Positions 1 to 7,805 of a stretch of 26,126 bases of DNA are shown one piece after another. Under the pieces are notes generated by a model that was not told where the DNA came from, made no database searches, and saw only the letters and a program-made list of their open reading frames with translations. The DNA lies in NCBI GenBank assembly GCA_937859855.1, contig CALMAR010000176.1:1-26126 (forward strand), given 5' to 3'. This stretch comes from an uncultured Kineosporia sp. (GTDB lineage: Bacteria > Actinomycetota > Actinomycetes > Actinomycetales > Kineosporiaceae). Made by a program: the position numbers and the translations under genes. Position 1 is the first letter of the stretch, and every line of letters starts with the position of its first letter.

Positions 1-686
1 ACCTGTTCGCGGCCATCCGGCCCGCCGGCGCCGGCCCGGCCCGAGCCGAAATCGGCTGGCTCCACATCCATCTGCGCCTGTCCGGCAAGCTCGCGGCCGG
101 CCTGGGCCAGCCGCCGCCGGCCAAGGGCGCGCTCCGGCTGCGGTTGCAGAACACGCAGGGCTGGGCCGACCTGCGGGGAGCCACCACCTGCGAGCTGCTG
201 GACGACGGCCAGCGCCGCAGCCTGCTGGACCGGCTCGGCCAGGACCCGCTGCGCAAGGACGCCGACCCGCTGCTGCCGTGGGCCCGGATCAGTCGTTCCC
301 GGGTGGCGCTGGGCGCTTTGCTGATGCAGCAGGAGGTGGTGGCCGGGATCGGCAACGTCTACCGGGCTGAAATCCTGTTCCGGCACCGCCTCGATCCGTT
401 CCGGCCTGGCCGGGATCTGAGCGAGGATCGCTGGCTGGGCCTCTGGGACGACCTGAGCGTGCTGATGCGGGCCGGGGTTCGCTCCGGCCGGATCGTCACC
501 ACTGAGCCGGAGGACCGGCCGGGCCGCACCCGGCGCGTCTCCCGTTCCGGCCAGGTGCCGCGGGACGACTCGTTCTACGTCTATCGCCGGACCGGCCTGC
601 CCTGCCGGATCTGCGGCACCCCGGTGCAGACTGCCCCGATGGCCGCCCGCAACCTCTACTGGTGCGCCAAGGACCAGCAGAGCTGA
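1..686 (+). CDS. Fpg/Nei family DNA glycosylase (5' end missing)
   Basis: Base-excision-repair glycosylase/AP lyase that removes oxidised bases from DNA. The gene enters from the left with codon phase starting at base 3, leaving 227 visible residues; the catalytic N-terminal Pro-Glu lies outside the window. Visible are the end of the N-terminal beta domain (HIHLRLSGK, then ADLRGATTCELL), the helix-two-turn-helix around GIGNVYRAEILFRH that binds DNA, and a C-terminal zinc finger beginning CRICG. The pattern resembles the actinobacterial Nei2-type clade more than classical MutM. The finger is odd: it reads C-x2-C-x16-C-x2-D, with Asp-Gln-Gln-Ser-stop where relatives have a fourth Cys. A TTG at 144 is internal and is not the start. 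It is followed after 42 bases by the epimerase gene, which seems to have its own promoter. The family is sure; the exact paralogue is not. Confidence 0.9.
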   Translation, partial: LFAAIRPAGAGPARAEIGWLHIHLRLSGKLAAGLGQPPPAKGALRLRLQNTQGWADLRGATTCELLDDGQRRSLLDRLGQDPLRKDADPLLPWARISRSRVALGALLMQQEVVAGIGNVYRAEILFRHRLDPFRPGRDLSEDRWLGLWDDLSVLMRAGVRSGRIVTTEPEDRPGRTRRVSRSGQVPRDDSFYVYRRTGLPCRICGTPVQTAPMAARNLYWCAKDQQS

Positions 687-716
687 GGCATCAGCGACGT
701 CGGACCGCCTTCGGCC

Positions 717-722
717 TAGCCT
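717..722 (+). promoter_or_regulatory. Putative -10 box TAGCCT for a leaderless epimerase mRNA
   Basis: TAGCCT fits the actinobacterial TAnnnT -10 consensus and ends 6 bases before the ATG at 729, so transcription would begin at or next to the start codon. No Shine-Dalgarno sequence precedes that ATG, which agrees with leaderless initiation. No convincing -35 box is seen. Inferred from spacing only. Confidence 0.4.
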
Positions 723-728
723 CAGCTC

Positions 729-1175
729 ATGACTGATCCCCTATTCACCGCGATCGATCATGTCGGAGTGGCGGTGGCTGATCTGGACGCCGCGATCGCC
801 TACTACCGCGACACTTTCGGCATGCACCTGGTGCACGAGGAAGTGAACCAGGAGCAGGGCGTCCGCGAGGCGATGCTCTCGATCGGCCAGTCCGGTAGCT
901 GCCTGCAGTTGCTGGCCCCGCTGTCGCCCGACTCGATCATCGGCCAGTTCCTGGATCGGTCCGGACCCGGGGTGCAGCAGGTGGCCTACCGGGTGGACGA
1001 CGTCGAAGCCGTGGCCGGCACCCTGCGCGAACGCGGCGTCCGGGTGCTCTACGACACCCCCCGGAGCGGCACCGCCGGCAGCAGGATCAACTACATCCAT
1101 CCCCGGGACGCCGGGGGGGTGCTGATCGAACTGGTCGAACTGGCTACGAGCCGCGGATCTCGACCCGCCGGTTAA
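729..1175 (+). CDS. mce: Methylmalonyl-CoA epimerase
   Basis: Interconverts (2R)- and (2S)-methylmalonyl-CoA between propionyl-CoA carboxylase and B12-dependent methylmalonyl-CoA mutase. The 148 residues form two glyoxalase/VOC modules (about 8-65 and 80-137), the usual length. Putative metal ligands by comparison with the Propionibacterium shermanii enzyme are H11 (IDHVG), Q60 (CLQLLAPL), and E134 (VLIELVE). At the third ligand, a His in the P. shermanii enzyme, this protein has QQ (83-84), as I recall for mycobacterial homologues. The motif GTAGSRINYIHP is characteristic. The ATG at 729 is the first codon after a likely -10 box. The 3' end overlaps the convergent OmpA-domain gene by 32 bases. 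The cobalamin adenosyltransferase at 19719 serves the same pathway. Confidence 0.93.
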   Translation: MTDPLFTAIDHVGVAVADLDAAIAYYRDTFGMHLVHEEVNQEQGVREAMLSIGQSGSCLQLLAPLSPDSIIGQFLDRSGPGVQQVAYRVDDVEAVAGTLRERGVRVLYDTPRSGTAGSRINYIHPRDAGGVLIELVELATSRGSRPAG

Positions 1176-1656
1176 GCGCCTGGCCTGGCTTGGTGGTGTT
1201 CGGCGCGATCGGCCTCTTCTCGCCGAAGCCGGTCGCCGTCAAGGTGATCCGAGATCCGGCCAGTGCCTGCGCCAGGGCAGCCCGGACGGCTTCGGCCCGG
1301 CGTCTGGACAGACCCAGGTTGTAGTCGTCGGAGCCCTTCGAATCGGTGTAGCCGCTGACCTGCACCCTGGTCACCGCAGGCTGGCCCGCCGGCGGAGTCC
1401 GGAGCAGGCCGGCGATCCGGGTGATCTCGCGCTGCGCCCGGGGGGTCAGATCGGACTTGTCGAATGCGAACAGCACGTCGGAGTTGAGCCGGAAGTCGCG
1501 TTCACCGGTGTCGGTGACCGCGCCGTCCAGCGAGGCCACCGGAAAGGTCAGATCCTGCACCGGCCCGATGATGTCCTGCACCGGAAAGCTGGCCGGGGTC
1601 GTCACCGGCACCGGCCCGATGATCACCGTCAGGGTGAGCAGAGCCGTGAGGATCAT
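1144..1656 (-). CDS. OmpA-domain (peptidoglycan-associated) secreted protein
   Basis: A 170-residue protein probably exported and bound non-covalently to peptidoglycan. It begins with a short hydrophobic signal-like segment (MILTALLTLTVIIG), a variable linker, then an OmpA C-terminal domain from about residue 60: DVLFAFDKSDLTPRA, VQVSGYTDSKGSDDYN, LSRRRAEAVRAAL and ALNRRVEIR, including the Asp and Arg that bind diaminopimelate in this family. The frame stays open upstream to 1809, but the ATG at 1656 overlaps the stop of the lipoprotein gene as ATGA and gives a sensible signal peptide, so I take it as the start. The two genes are probably translationally coupled and co-transcribed. Its tail overlaps the convergent mce gene by 32 bases. 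Confidence 0.85.
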   Translation of the reverse strand: MILTALLTLTVIIGPVPVTTPASFPVQDIIGPVQDLTFPVASLDGAVTDTGERDFRLNSDVLFAFDKSDLTPRAQREITRIAGLLRTPPAGQPAVTRVQVSGYTDSKGSDDYNLGLSRRRAEAVRAALAQALAGSRITLTATGFGEKRPIAPNTTKPGQALNRRVEIRGS

Positions 1657-2306
1657 CGGCTGATGGCGACGCCGGAGAAGGAGCCAGCGTGCGGCACATA
1701 GACATCCACCTTCGTGGTCTGCTCGGGCGGCGCGCCCAGCACCGCGGTCAGAACCACACCTTGGCCCGGGTCGACGAAAACGGTGGACAGATCGGCGCTG
1801 CACACGCACCGGCCCTCCGGATCCCGGGCGACCAGGTAACGCTTGGCGTTGGGGCCGTCCACGACATAGACGCCATCAGCGTTCAACCCCAGTTCGTTGG
1901 TGCCGTCGGCCAGCTTCTGATAGATGCCATCGCTGAAGAAGTCGGCGATCTGCCAGGAGCCGGTGGACGAGGCGGGCAGCAGATTGCGGGCGGTGAAGGT
2001 GATGGTCATCGTCTTGCCATTCACCCGGACCTCGTTCAGGTCCACCTGAATCGGAAGACCCCGGTGGGAAGTCTTCCGGCTACCCAGTACCGGAAGATCG
2101 GCGGCGGTGGCTCCCGGAGATGGACTGGTGCCGATCGCGGGCGTACCGCCGGAGACGGGGGTCGCAGCGGCCGCCGAGCTGGCTGGGTCTCCGCTGTGGT
2201 CACTGTTTCCGGAGCACCCTGACAGCAACCCGGCCATAAGTACGGCCAGCGTGGCGCCTGCCTTGAGCCGGATCCCGCCCGCGTTTTTGATCGGCCACGA
2301 GTTCAT
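1653..2306 (-). CDS. Secreted lipoprotein of unknown function
   Basis: A 217-residue lipoprotein. The N-terminus has Lys/Arg residues, a hydrophobic stretch and the lipobox LLSGC (Cys31), so the mature protein should be lipid-anchored to the outer face of the cytoplasmic membrane. A Ser/Ala/Thr/Pro-rich linker follows (about 32-75), then a beta-rich domain from about 80 (QVDLNEVRVNGKTMTITFTA) with a Cys-x-Cys pair (GRCVCSAD). The fold looks like the immunoglobulin-like extracellular domains of actinobacterial lipoproteins, but I do not recognise a named family. The ATG at 2306 is preceded by GAGGGGG. It is the first gene of a two-gene operon with the OmpA-domain protein through a 4-base ATGA overlap, which suggests a shared cell-envelope role. 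Confidence 0.8.
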   Translation of the reverse strand: MNSWPIKNAGGIRLKAGATLAVLMAGLLSGCSGNSDHSGDPASSAAAATPVSGGTPAIGTSPSPGATAADLPVLGSRKTSHRGLPIQVDLNEVRVNGKTMTITFTARNLLPASSTGSWQIADFFSDGIYQKLADGTNELGLNADGVYVVDGPNAKRYLVARDPEGRCVCSADLSTVFVDPGQGVVLTAVLGAPPEQTTKVDVYVPHAGSFSGVAISR

Positions 2307-2542
2307 AGAGCGCCCCCTCGGACGTCAGCGCGTCTGGCTACTGACCGAATCAGCAAATGCAGGCCCCCACCTGATTCATCCGTGAATGCAGTAGCCGCTA
2401 CGTTTGTACCAGCCCCAACCGGGGATCGTCGAATTACCATTCGCGAACTAGGCTCAAGGGCGAGTAGCTACCGATCTGATCTCAAGGCGGCCAATTCATC
2501 CACCTCTTCGCTAGCGTTTCTCATCGGCGTTCACCCGACCAG

Positions 2543-2731
2543 ACCAGGCAGGCTGGTATTTGACCTCCATCGCAGCGTCCAGCTGGGCAAGGTGGGAGTA
2601 CTGTGCCAGCCATCGGGTGGCATTGGGTGAAAGTCTCGGAGTCAGGGATGACTGCCCCGCAACGACGACACCGCACGCGATCCTGCGGTTCATCACATAG
2701 GTAGGCCCCGGCGGGCCGTCAGGGAGGACTG
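2543..2731 (+). ncRNA. Candidate structured leader, cobalamin-riboswitch-like core
   Basis: Five short perfect hairpins follow each other: ACCAG/CTGGT (2543-2557), GCCA/TGGC (2609-2621), AGTCA-GGGA-TGACT (2640-2653), CCGCA/TGCGG (2671-2688) and GGCCC-CGGC-GGGCC (2704-2717), the last directly before the ribosome binding site of the gene at 2735. Between them GGGTGAAAGTC (2625-2635) and GACTGCCCCGCAACG (2650-2664) resemble the conserved core of actinobacterial cobalamin riboswitches (GGTG-n-AAGTCC ... GACTGCCCCGCA). Against this, about ten bases are inserted inside the core, no clear B12 box or kissing-loop partner is seen, and the downstream gene is not a known cobalamin target. The structure is visible; the ligand is a guess. 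Confidence 0.35.
2722..2728 (+). promoter_or_regulatory. Ribosome binding site GGGAGGA deciding the GTG start at 2735
   Basis: GGGAGGA lies 6 bases before the GTG at 2735 and supports that start over any downstream ATG. It sits within GTCAGGGAGGACTG (2718-2731), a near copy of GTCAGGGATGACTG (2641-2654) in the leader, and directly after a 5-bp GC hairpin, so access to it could depend on the fold of the leader. Confidence 0.7.
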
Positions 2732-2734
2732 AGA

Positions 2735-3991
2735 GTGGCCGGCGAGCAAAGCCCCCAGGGATTCCAGATCGTCATGCGTGGATACGACCGCGCCCAGGTG
2801 GACGAACGCCTAGGAGCGTTGGAGTCCGCCTTGCGCGACGCCAGGGCCAGGGTCGAGGAACTCGACACCAGAGCGCTCAAGCTGTCTGGCGAGGTGTCCG
2901 AGGCTCAGCGTCAGCTGCGCGAAGTTGAACGCCCGTCGTACAGCGGGCTGGGCTCGCGGATCGAGCAGCTGCTCCGGCTGGCCGAGGAACAGGCCAGCGA
3001 CGTGATCGCGGCGGCCACCAAGGACGCCGAAGAGGCCGTCGCCCAGGCCCGGGTGGAAGCCGCCCAGCACCGTGCGGCCGCTCAGAACGAGGCCGCCGAG
3101 AACACCGCCACGGCTCAGCGGGAAACGGCTGACCTGCGCCGCAACGCCACCACTGAGGCCGAGGAGATCGTCGCCACCGCCACCCGTAAGGCCGAGGAGA
3201 TGCTGGCCATCGCCGAGCGCGAGGCAGCCAAGCTGAAGTCGGTCACCGAGCACGAGACGAGCGAGAAGCGCACCACCGTCGATCGGGAGCTGGCCCGGAT
3301 GCGGGCCACCGCCGAACGTGAGGTCACCGAGCTGCGGGCTGCCGCCAAGCGCGAGGTCGACGAGATGCGGGCCACCAGCAAGCGCGAGTCCGAGGAGATG
3401 CGGTCCAGCGCGGCCTCGACACTCGAAGAGTCGCGGGCCAAGGCCGACCAGATGAACACCGATCTCGAGGTCAAGCTCGCGGCCCGGCGCGAGGAGGCCG
3501 AGCGCCTGGACGCCGAACGACACGAGCAGGCCGTGGCTCAGGCCACTCAGCTGGTCGCCGAGGCCGAGCAGCGGGCGTCGGCCGCCGAGCAGCGGGCCAG
3601 CAAGGCGGTCGAGCAGGCCGAGGCGGTTCGCCGGGACGCCGACGAGCACGCCAAGTCCCTGGTCGGCAATGCCCGCCGCAATGCCGATCAGGTCATCGCC
3701 GAGGCCCGCTCGCACGCCGACAAGGTGCTGTCCGAGGCCAAGAGCGAAGCCGACCGCAACCGCCGGGCCGCTCAGCGGCAGGTGGACGAGCTGATCCGGC
3801 AGCGCGACAGCATCACCGGTCACCTCGACCAGCTGCGCCAGCTGCTCGGCAGCACCATGCCGGTGCCAGGGCTGGACAAGCTGGCCGCGGCGGCGGCCGG
3901 TCCGGACCAGCATGCCGCCGGACCCGAGGCTGAGGAAAACCGGACCATCGTGCTGCCGGAGGACCGCTCACCAGCGGGCTCGAAGAGCTGA
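2735..3991 (+). CDS. DivIVA/FilP-like coiled-coil protein
   Basis: A 418-residue cytoskeleton-like protein. The N-terminus (GFQIVMRGYDRAQVDERLGALE, residues 9-30) is a DivIVA-type membrane-targeting module, followed by a short coiled coil and the conserved YSGLGSRIEQLLRLAEEQA (69-87) seen in Streptomyces FilP/Scy relatives once annotated as cellulose-binding proteins. From about 87 to 234 the sequence runs in unbroken 11-residue periods (for example ATAEREVTELR, AAAKREVDEMR, ATSKRESEEMR), then a more heptad-like Ala/Glu/Arg coil to about 365, and a flexible acidic tail. Such proteins assemble into filaments that organise polar growth and wall synthesis; that role is inferred here. The GTG start has a strong ribosome binding site and follows the structured leader. 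The AI-2E family gene begins downstream on the same strand. Confidence 0.85.
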   Translation: MAGEQSPQGFQIVMRGYDRAQVDERLGALESALRDARARVEELDTRALKLSGEVSEAQRQLREVERPSYSGLGSRIEQLLRLAEEQASDVIAAATKDAEEAVAQARVEAAQHRAAAQNEAAENTATAQRETADLRRNATTEAEEIVATATRKAEEMLAIAEREAAKLKSVTEHETSEKRTTVDRELARMRATAEREVTELRAAAKREVDEMRATSKRESEEMRSSAASTLEESRAKADQMNTDLEVKLAARREEAERLDAERHEQAVAQATQLVAEAEQRASAAEQRASKAVEQAEAVRRDADEHAKSLVGNARRNADQVIAEARSHADKVLSEAKSEADRNRRAAQRQVDELIRQRDSITGHLDQLRQLLGSTMPVPGLDKLAAAAAGPDQHAAGPEAEENRTIVLPEDRSPAGSKS

Positions 3992-4143
3992 CCGAAGACT
4001 TTACCGGCGGGGACGGCGACGTCCCCGCCTCAGTCAGGTCCGTCCCGGCCGGAGCTGGGGCCGTAACCGGCGCCACACCGGATGCTGCCCCGCGGGCGGC
4101 GACCTCAGCCGCGGCGTCCCAGACCTCCGATGCCGATCGTGAC

Positions 4144-5259
4144 GTGGTCGCCGTCGCGGTTCGGGACGGCGACGCCAGCGACGACGACGCGGACCCAAAG
4201 TATGGGCAACCCGGCCAGCCGCTGAACCGCAAGAGCCCCTTGTACCTGGGCTTCGTCGCGGCTATCGGGGCGTTGGTCGCCTACCACCTGCTCGGTCTGC
4301 TGGGCGAGATCTCGGGCACGCTCACCCTGATCCTGGTCGCCGCGTTCATCGCCATCGGCCTGGATCCGCTGGTCCGGCGCGTCCAGCGGCTGGGCCTGGG
4401 TCGGGGCTGGGCGGTGGCAGTGGTCTTCGTGGGCCTGCTGCTGGTGGTGGCCGGCTTCATGGCCGCCGTGCTGCCGGCCGTGATCAACCAGAGCACGCAG
4501 CTGGTTCAGCACCTGCCCGATCAGATCAGTGATCTGCAGCAGAAGAAGTGGGTCAAGGATCTTGACCAGCAGTACAACATCATCACCAACGCCACCAACG
4601 AGGTGAAGTCCCGGCTGACCGACAGCAAGTCCTTGCTGCAGCTGTTCGGGGGAATCCTCGGGGCCGGTAAGGCCCTGGTGTCCGGGCTCTTCAGTGTGAT
4701 CACCGTGCTGGCGCTGACTCTGTATCTGCTGGCTTCGATGAACACCCTGACCGAGGCGGGCTACCGGCTACTGCCCGCCTCGCGGCGGCAACGGGTCCGG
4801 CTGCTGACCGAGGAGATCATCCGCCGGATCGGCGGTTATATCTCCGGGCAGGTCGCCGTGGCCAGCATCAACGGCGTCTGTTCCTTTGTCATGATGACGA
4901 TCCTGCACATCCCCTATGCCCTGCTGCTGGCCATCATCGTGGGTCTGCTCGGGCTGATTCCGATGGTCGGCGCCACCATCGGAGCGGTGGTGGTGGGACT
5001 GGTCGGGCTGACCCAGTCGGTGAAGATCGCGCTCATCGTGGCCGTCTACTACGTGATCTACCAGCAGATCGAGAACTACCTGATCTCCCCCCGGGTGATG
5101 TCCCGGACCGTGGAGGTGCCCGGCGGGGTGGCCCTGGTGGCGGCCCTGATCGGAGGCACGCTGTTCGGCGTCCTCGGTGCCCTGGTGGCCATCCCGTTCG
5201 CAGCCGCGATCCTGCTGCTGATCCAGCAGGTGCTGATCCCCCGTCAGGACCAGCACTGA
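4144..5259 (+). CDS. AI-2E/PerM (DUF20) family transporter
   Basis: A multi-pass membrane protein of 371 residues from this GTG. Hydrophobic segments start at about residues 35 (LYLGFVAAIGALVAYHLLG), 60 and 85, then comes the long soluble stretch typical of the family, followed by helices from about 180 to the C-terminus. IPMVGATIGAVVVGLVGL and the YQQIENYLISPRVM motif (about 305-320) are diagnostic. Members export autoinducer-2 in some bacteria or act in cation/proton antiport in others, so the substrate is unknown. The start is uncertain: the frame is open back to 3934 and encodes an acidic, Pro/Ala-rich leader, yet contains no ATG, GTG or TTG before 4144 and has no clear ribosome binding site there. 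The gene may overlap the coiled-coil gene through a rare start codon such as CTG at 3988. Confidence 0.85.
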   Translation: MVAVAVRDGDASDDDADPKYGQPGQPLNRKSPLYLGFVAAIGALVAYHLLGLLGEISGTLTLILVAAFIAIGLDPLVRRVQRLGLGRGWAVAVVFVGLLLVVAGFMAAVLPAVINQSTQLVQHLPDQISDLQQKKWVKDLDQQYNIITNATNEVKSRLTDSKSLLQLFGGILGAGKALVSGLFSVITVLALTLYLLASMNTLTEAGYRLLPASRRQRVRLLTEEIIRRIGGYISGQVAVASINGVCSFVMMTILHIPYALLLAIIVGLLGLIPMVGATIGAVVVGLVGLTQSVKIALIVAVYYVIYQQIENYLISPRVMSRTVEVPGGVALVAALIGGTLFGVLGALVAIPFAAAILLLIQQVLIPRQDQH

Positions 5260-5297
5260 ACGGACCGCGCGCTCTGCTCGTGCGGCATGATGTGCGT

Positions 5298-5534
5298 ATG
5301 CCCAGATACGATGTCCGATGCCGCGCCTGCGGGAGCACGTTCGAGGTGACCCGGCCAATGGCCGCCGCCAACGATCCAGCGCGCTGCCCCAGCGGGCACA
5401 CCGACACGGTCCGGTTGCTCCCCGCCGTCGCCGTCACCGGCGTCTCGGCCAGAACCGCGGGCGGCCCAGTTCCGGCTCCCGGCTCATCGTCGCCACCATC
5501 CGGCGGATGTTGCGGCGGCGGGTGCTGCAGCTGA
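5298..5534 (+). CDS. FmdB family zinc ribbon protein
   Basis: A 78-residue small zinc-binding protein named after the regulatory protein FmdB; its cellular role is unknown. The N-terminus MPRYDVRCRACGSTFEV carries the first CxxC (C8, C11); the second half of the ribbon is C30 with CPSGH in place of the usual second CxxC, as in many actinobacterial members. The C-terminus ends in [10 protein letters not shown] after a Pro/Ser-rich linker, also common in this clade. An earlier in-frame GTG at 5280 exists, but the ATG at 5298 matches the family N-terminus. CATGAT ends 6 bases before it and might be a weak -10 box of a leaderless message. The 3' end overlaps the DUF952 gene. Confidence 0.85.
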   Translation: MPRYDVRCRACGSTFEVTRPMAAANDPARCPSGHTDTVRLLPAVAVTGVSARTAGGPVPAPGSSSPPSGGCCGGGCCS

Positions 5535-5923
5535 GAATCATCCACTTCGCCGACACCGGGGACTGGGCCGCCGCACTCGGCACCGGCCGATACGAAACCT
5601 CTAGCCGCGGACTCAGCCTGGCCGGCGAGGGCTTCATCCACGCCAGTACCACCCGGCAAGCGGCCGAAGTCCTGCAGCGCTTCTACGCCGACTACGACCG
5701 GGAGCGGCTGCTCGTCTTGGTGCTCGATGCCGGAGACCTCGAGGCAGCCGGATCGCCGGTTCGCTGGGACCACGTCCCCGGCCAGTCTGAGCCGTTCCCC
5801 CACATCTATGGCCCGATCCCGCCGGACGCCGCGGTGTCGGTGTTGCCCGTTGCCGGGGTCACCGGTGCTCTGGAGCTGCCCGACCTCACCGGCCTGGACG
5901 TCGCCGATTCCGCTCCGGGCTGA
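5522..5923 (+). CDS. DUF952 family protein
   Basis: A protein of about 133 residues of the DUF952 family, a compact fold related to ADP-ribosyl-binding enzymes but without known function. Diagnostic segments are the N-terminal [51 protein letters not shown] and [16 protein letters not shown]. The frame is open back to 5318, but that stretch overlaps the FmdB gene and is Arg-rich shadow sequence. Candidate starts are ATG 5507, GTG 5522 and CTG 5531; the CTG would overlap the FmdB stop by four bases as CTGA. I chose the GTG, with moderate certainty. Every option overlaps the upstream gene, which suggests translational coupling. Confidence 0.75.
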   Translation: MLQLRIIHFADTGDWAAALGTGRYETSSRGLSLAGEGFIHASTTRQAAEVLQRFYADYDRERLLVLVLDAGDLEAAGSPVRWDHVPGQSEPFPHIYGPIPPDAAVSVLPVAGVTGALELPDLTGLDVADSAPG

Positions 5924-5945
5924 TAGCCGCCGAGCATCCGGCGGA

Positions 5946-5951
5946 TAGTCT
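5946..5951 (+). promoter_or_regulatory. Putative -10 box TAGTCT for a leaderless nucS mRNA
   Basis: TAGTCT matches TAnnnT and is separated by exactly 7 bases from the GTG start of nucS at 5959. There is no ribosome binding site before that GTG and no recognisable -35 box. The arrangement predicts a transcript starting on the GTG itself and serving nucS and the overlapping pyrD. Confidence 0.5.
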
Positions 5952-5958
5952 CAGCACC

Positions 5959-6653
5959 GTGCGACTGGTGATTGCCCGCTGCTCGGTCGACTACGCCGGG
6001 CGATTGACCGCTCATCTGCCATTGGCCCAGCGGCTGCTGATGGTCAAGGCGGACGGCAGCGTGCTGGTGCATTCCGATGGCGGCTCATACAAACCGCTGA
6101 ACTGGATGAGCCCGCCCTGCCGTTTGACGGTCTCCCCGCCCGATGGGGACGCCGCGGAGCGCGGGGTGATCGAGGTCTGGACGGTGCAGCACGCCAAGTC
6201 CGACGACCGGCTGATCGTCAGCCTCTTCGAAGTGCTGCACGACAGTAGCCACGACCTCGGTATCGATCCGGGCCTGGTCAAGGACGGCGTCGAGGCGCAC
6301 CTGCAGAAGCTGCTGGCCGAGCAGGTGAGCATGCTGGGTGACGGCTGGTCGCTGGTCCGGCGCGAGTACATGACCGCGATCGGCCCGGTCGATCTGCTGG
6401 TGCGCGATCACACCGGAGCCGCGGTGGCGGTGGAGATCAAACGCCGGGGTGAGATCGACGGCGTCGAGCAGCTGACCCGTTATCTGGAGCTGCTCAACCG
6501 GGACCCTCTGCTCACCCCGGTGGCGGGGATCTTCGCCGCCCAGGAGATCAAGCCGCAGGCCCGGGTGCTGGCCGAGGACCGCGGAATTCGCTGCGTCACA
6601 TTGGATTACGAGGCACTGCGCGGGACCGACGACGTCGAGCACCGGCTGTTCTG

Positions 6654-6654
<1 letters not shown>
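5959..6654 (+). CDS. nucS: Mismatch-specific endonuclease NucS (EndoMS)
   Basis: NucS/EndoMS cleaves both strands at mismatched bases and replaces MutS/MutL mismatch repair in many actinobacteria and archaea. The 231-residue length is typical. The N-terminal DNA-binding and dimerisation domain runs from [16 protein letters not shown] to about 105, followed by the nuclease domain, with the PD-(D/E)xK residues visible as D145 (GPVDLLV), E159 and K161 (VAVEIKRRG) and Q171 ([12 protein letters not shown]). The C-terminal HRLF resembles the sliding-clamp-binding tail of the family. The GTG start at 5959 fits the family N-terminus and lies 7 bases after a TAGTCT box. Its TGA overlaps the ATG of pyrD, so the two are probably co-translated. 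Confidence 0.95.
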
Positions 6655-7757
<1,103 letters not shown>

Positions 7758-7805
7758 GCGGGCGCCCGGCTGGTCCGCGCCGGTCCATCACGGGATCATC
7801 GGAAC

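Larger units (their letters stand above)
2307..2734. other. 428-base divergent intergenic region
   Basis: This gap separates the lipoprotein gene (minus) from the coiled-coil gene (plus). The left half (2307-2540) is less GC-rich than the surrounding genes and holds no convincing ORF; TAGGCT at 2449-2454 is a possible rightward -10 box. The right half (2543-2731) is dense in short perfect hairpins and is described separately as a candidate structured leader. Short ORFs crossing it on both strands lack ribosome binding sites and family resemblance. Confidence 0.6.

Noticed and set aside
2591..2700. c-di-AMP (ydaO) riboswitch as an alternative reading of the leader
   Set aside because: GGGTGAAA and AGGGATG fit loosely and such switches do control wall genes in actinobacteria, but the 5' GAACC and 3' CGTCAGCTAACC type segments are missing; the cobalamin-like match is longer.
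2810..3913. 367-residue minus-strand ORF opposite the coiled-coil gene
   Set aside because: Leu/Gly/Val repeats are the antisense image of the Glu/Ala/Arg hendecads; no ribosome binding site.
5318..5521. Longer N-terminus for the DUF952 protein
   Set aside because: The extra 68 residues are Arg-rich antiphase sequence of the FmdB gene, and the family begins at RIIHF.
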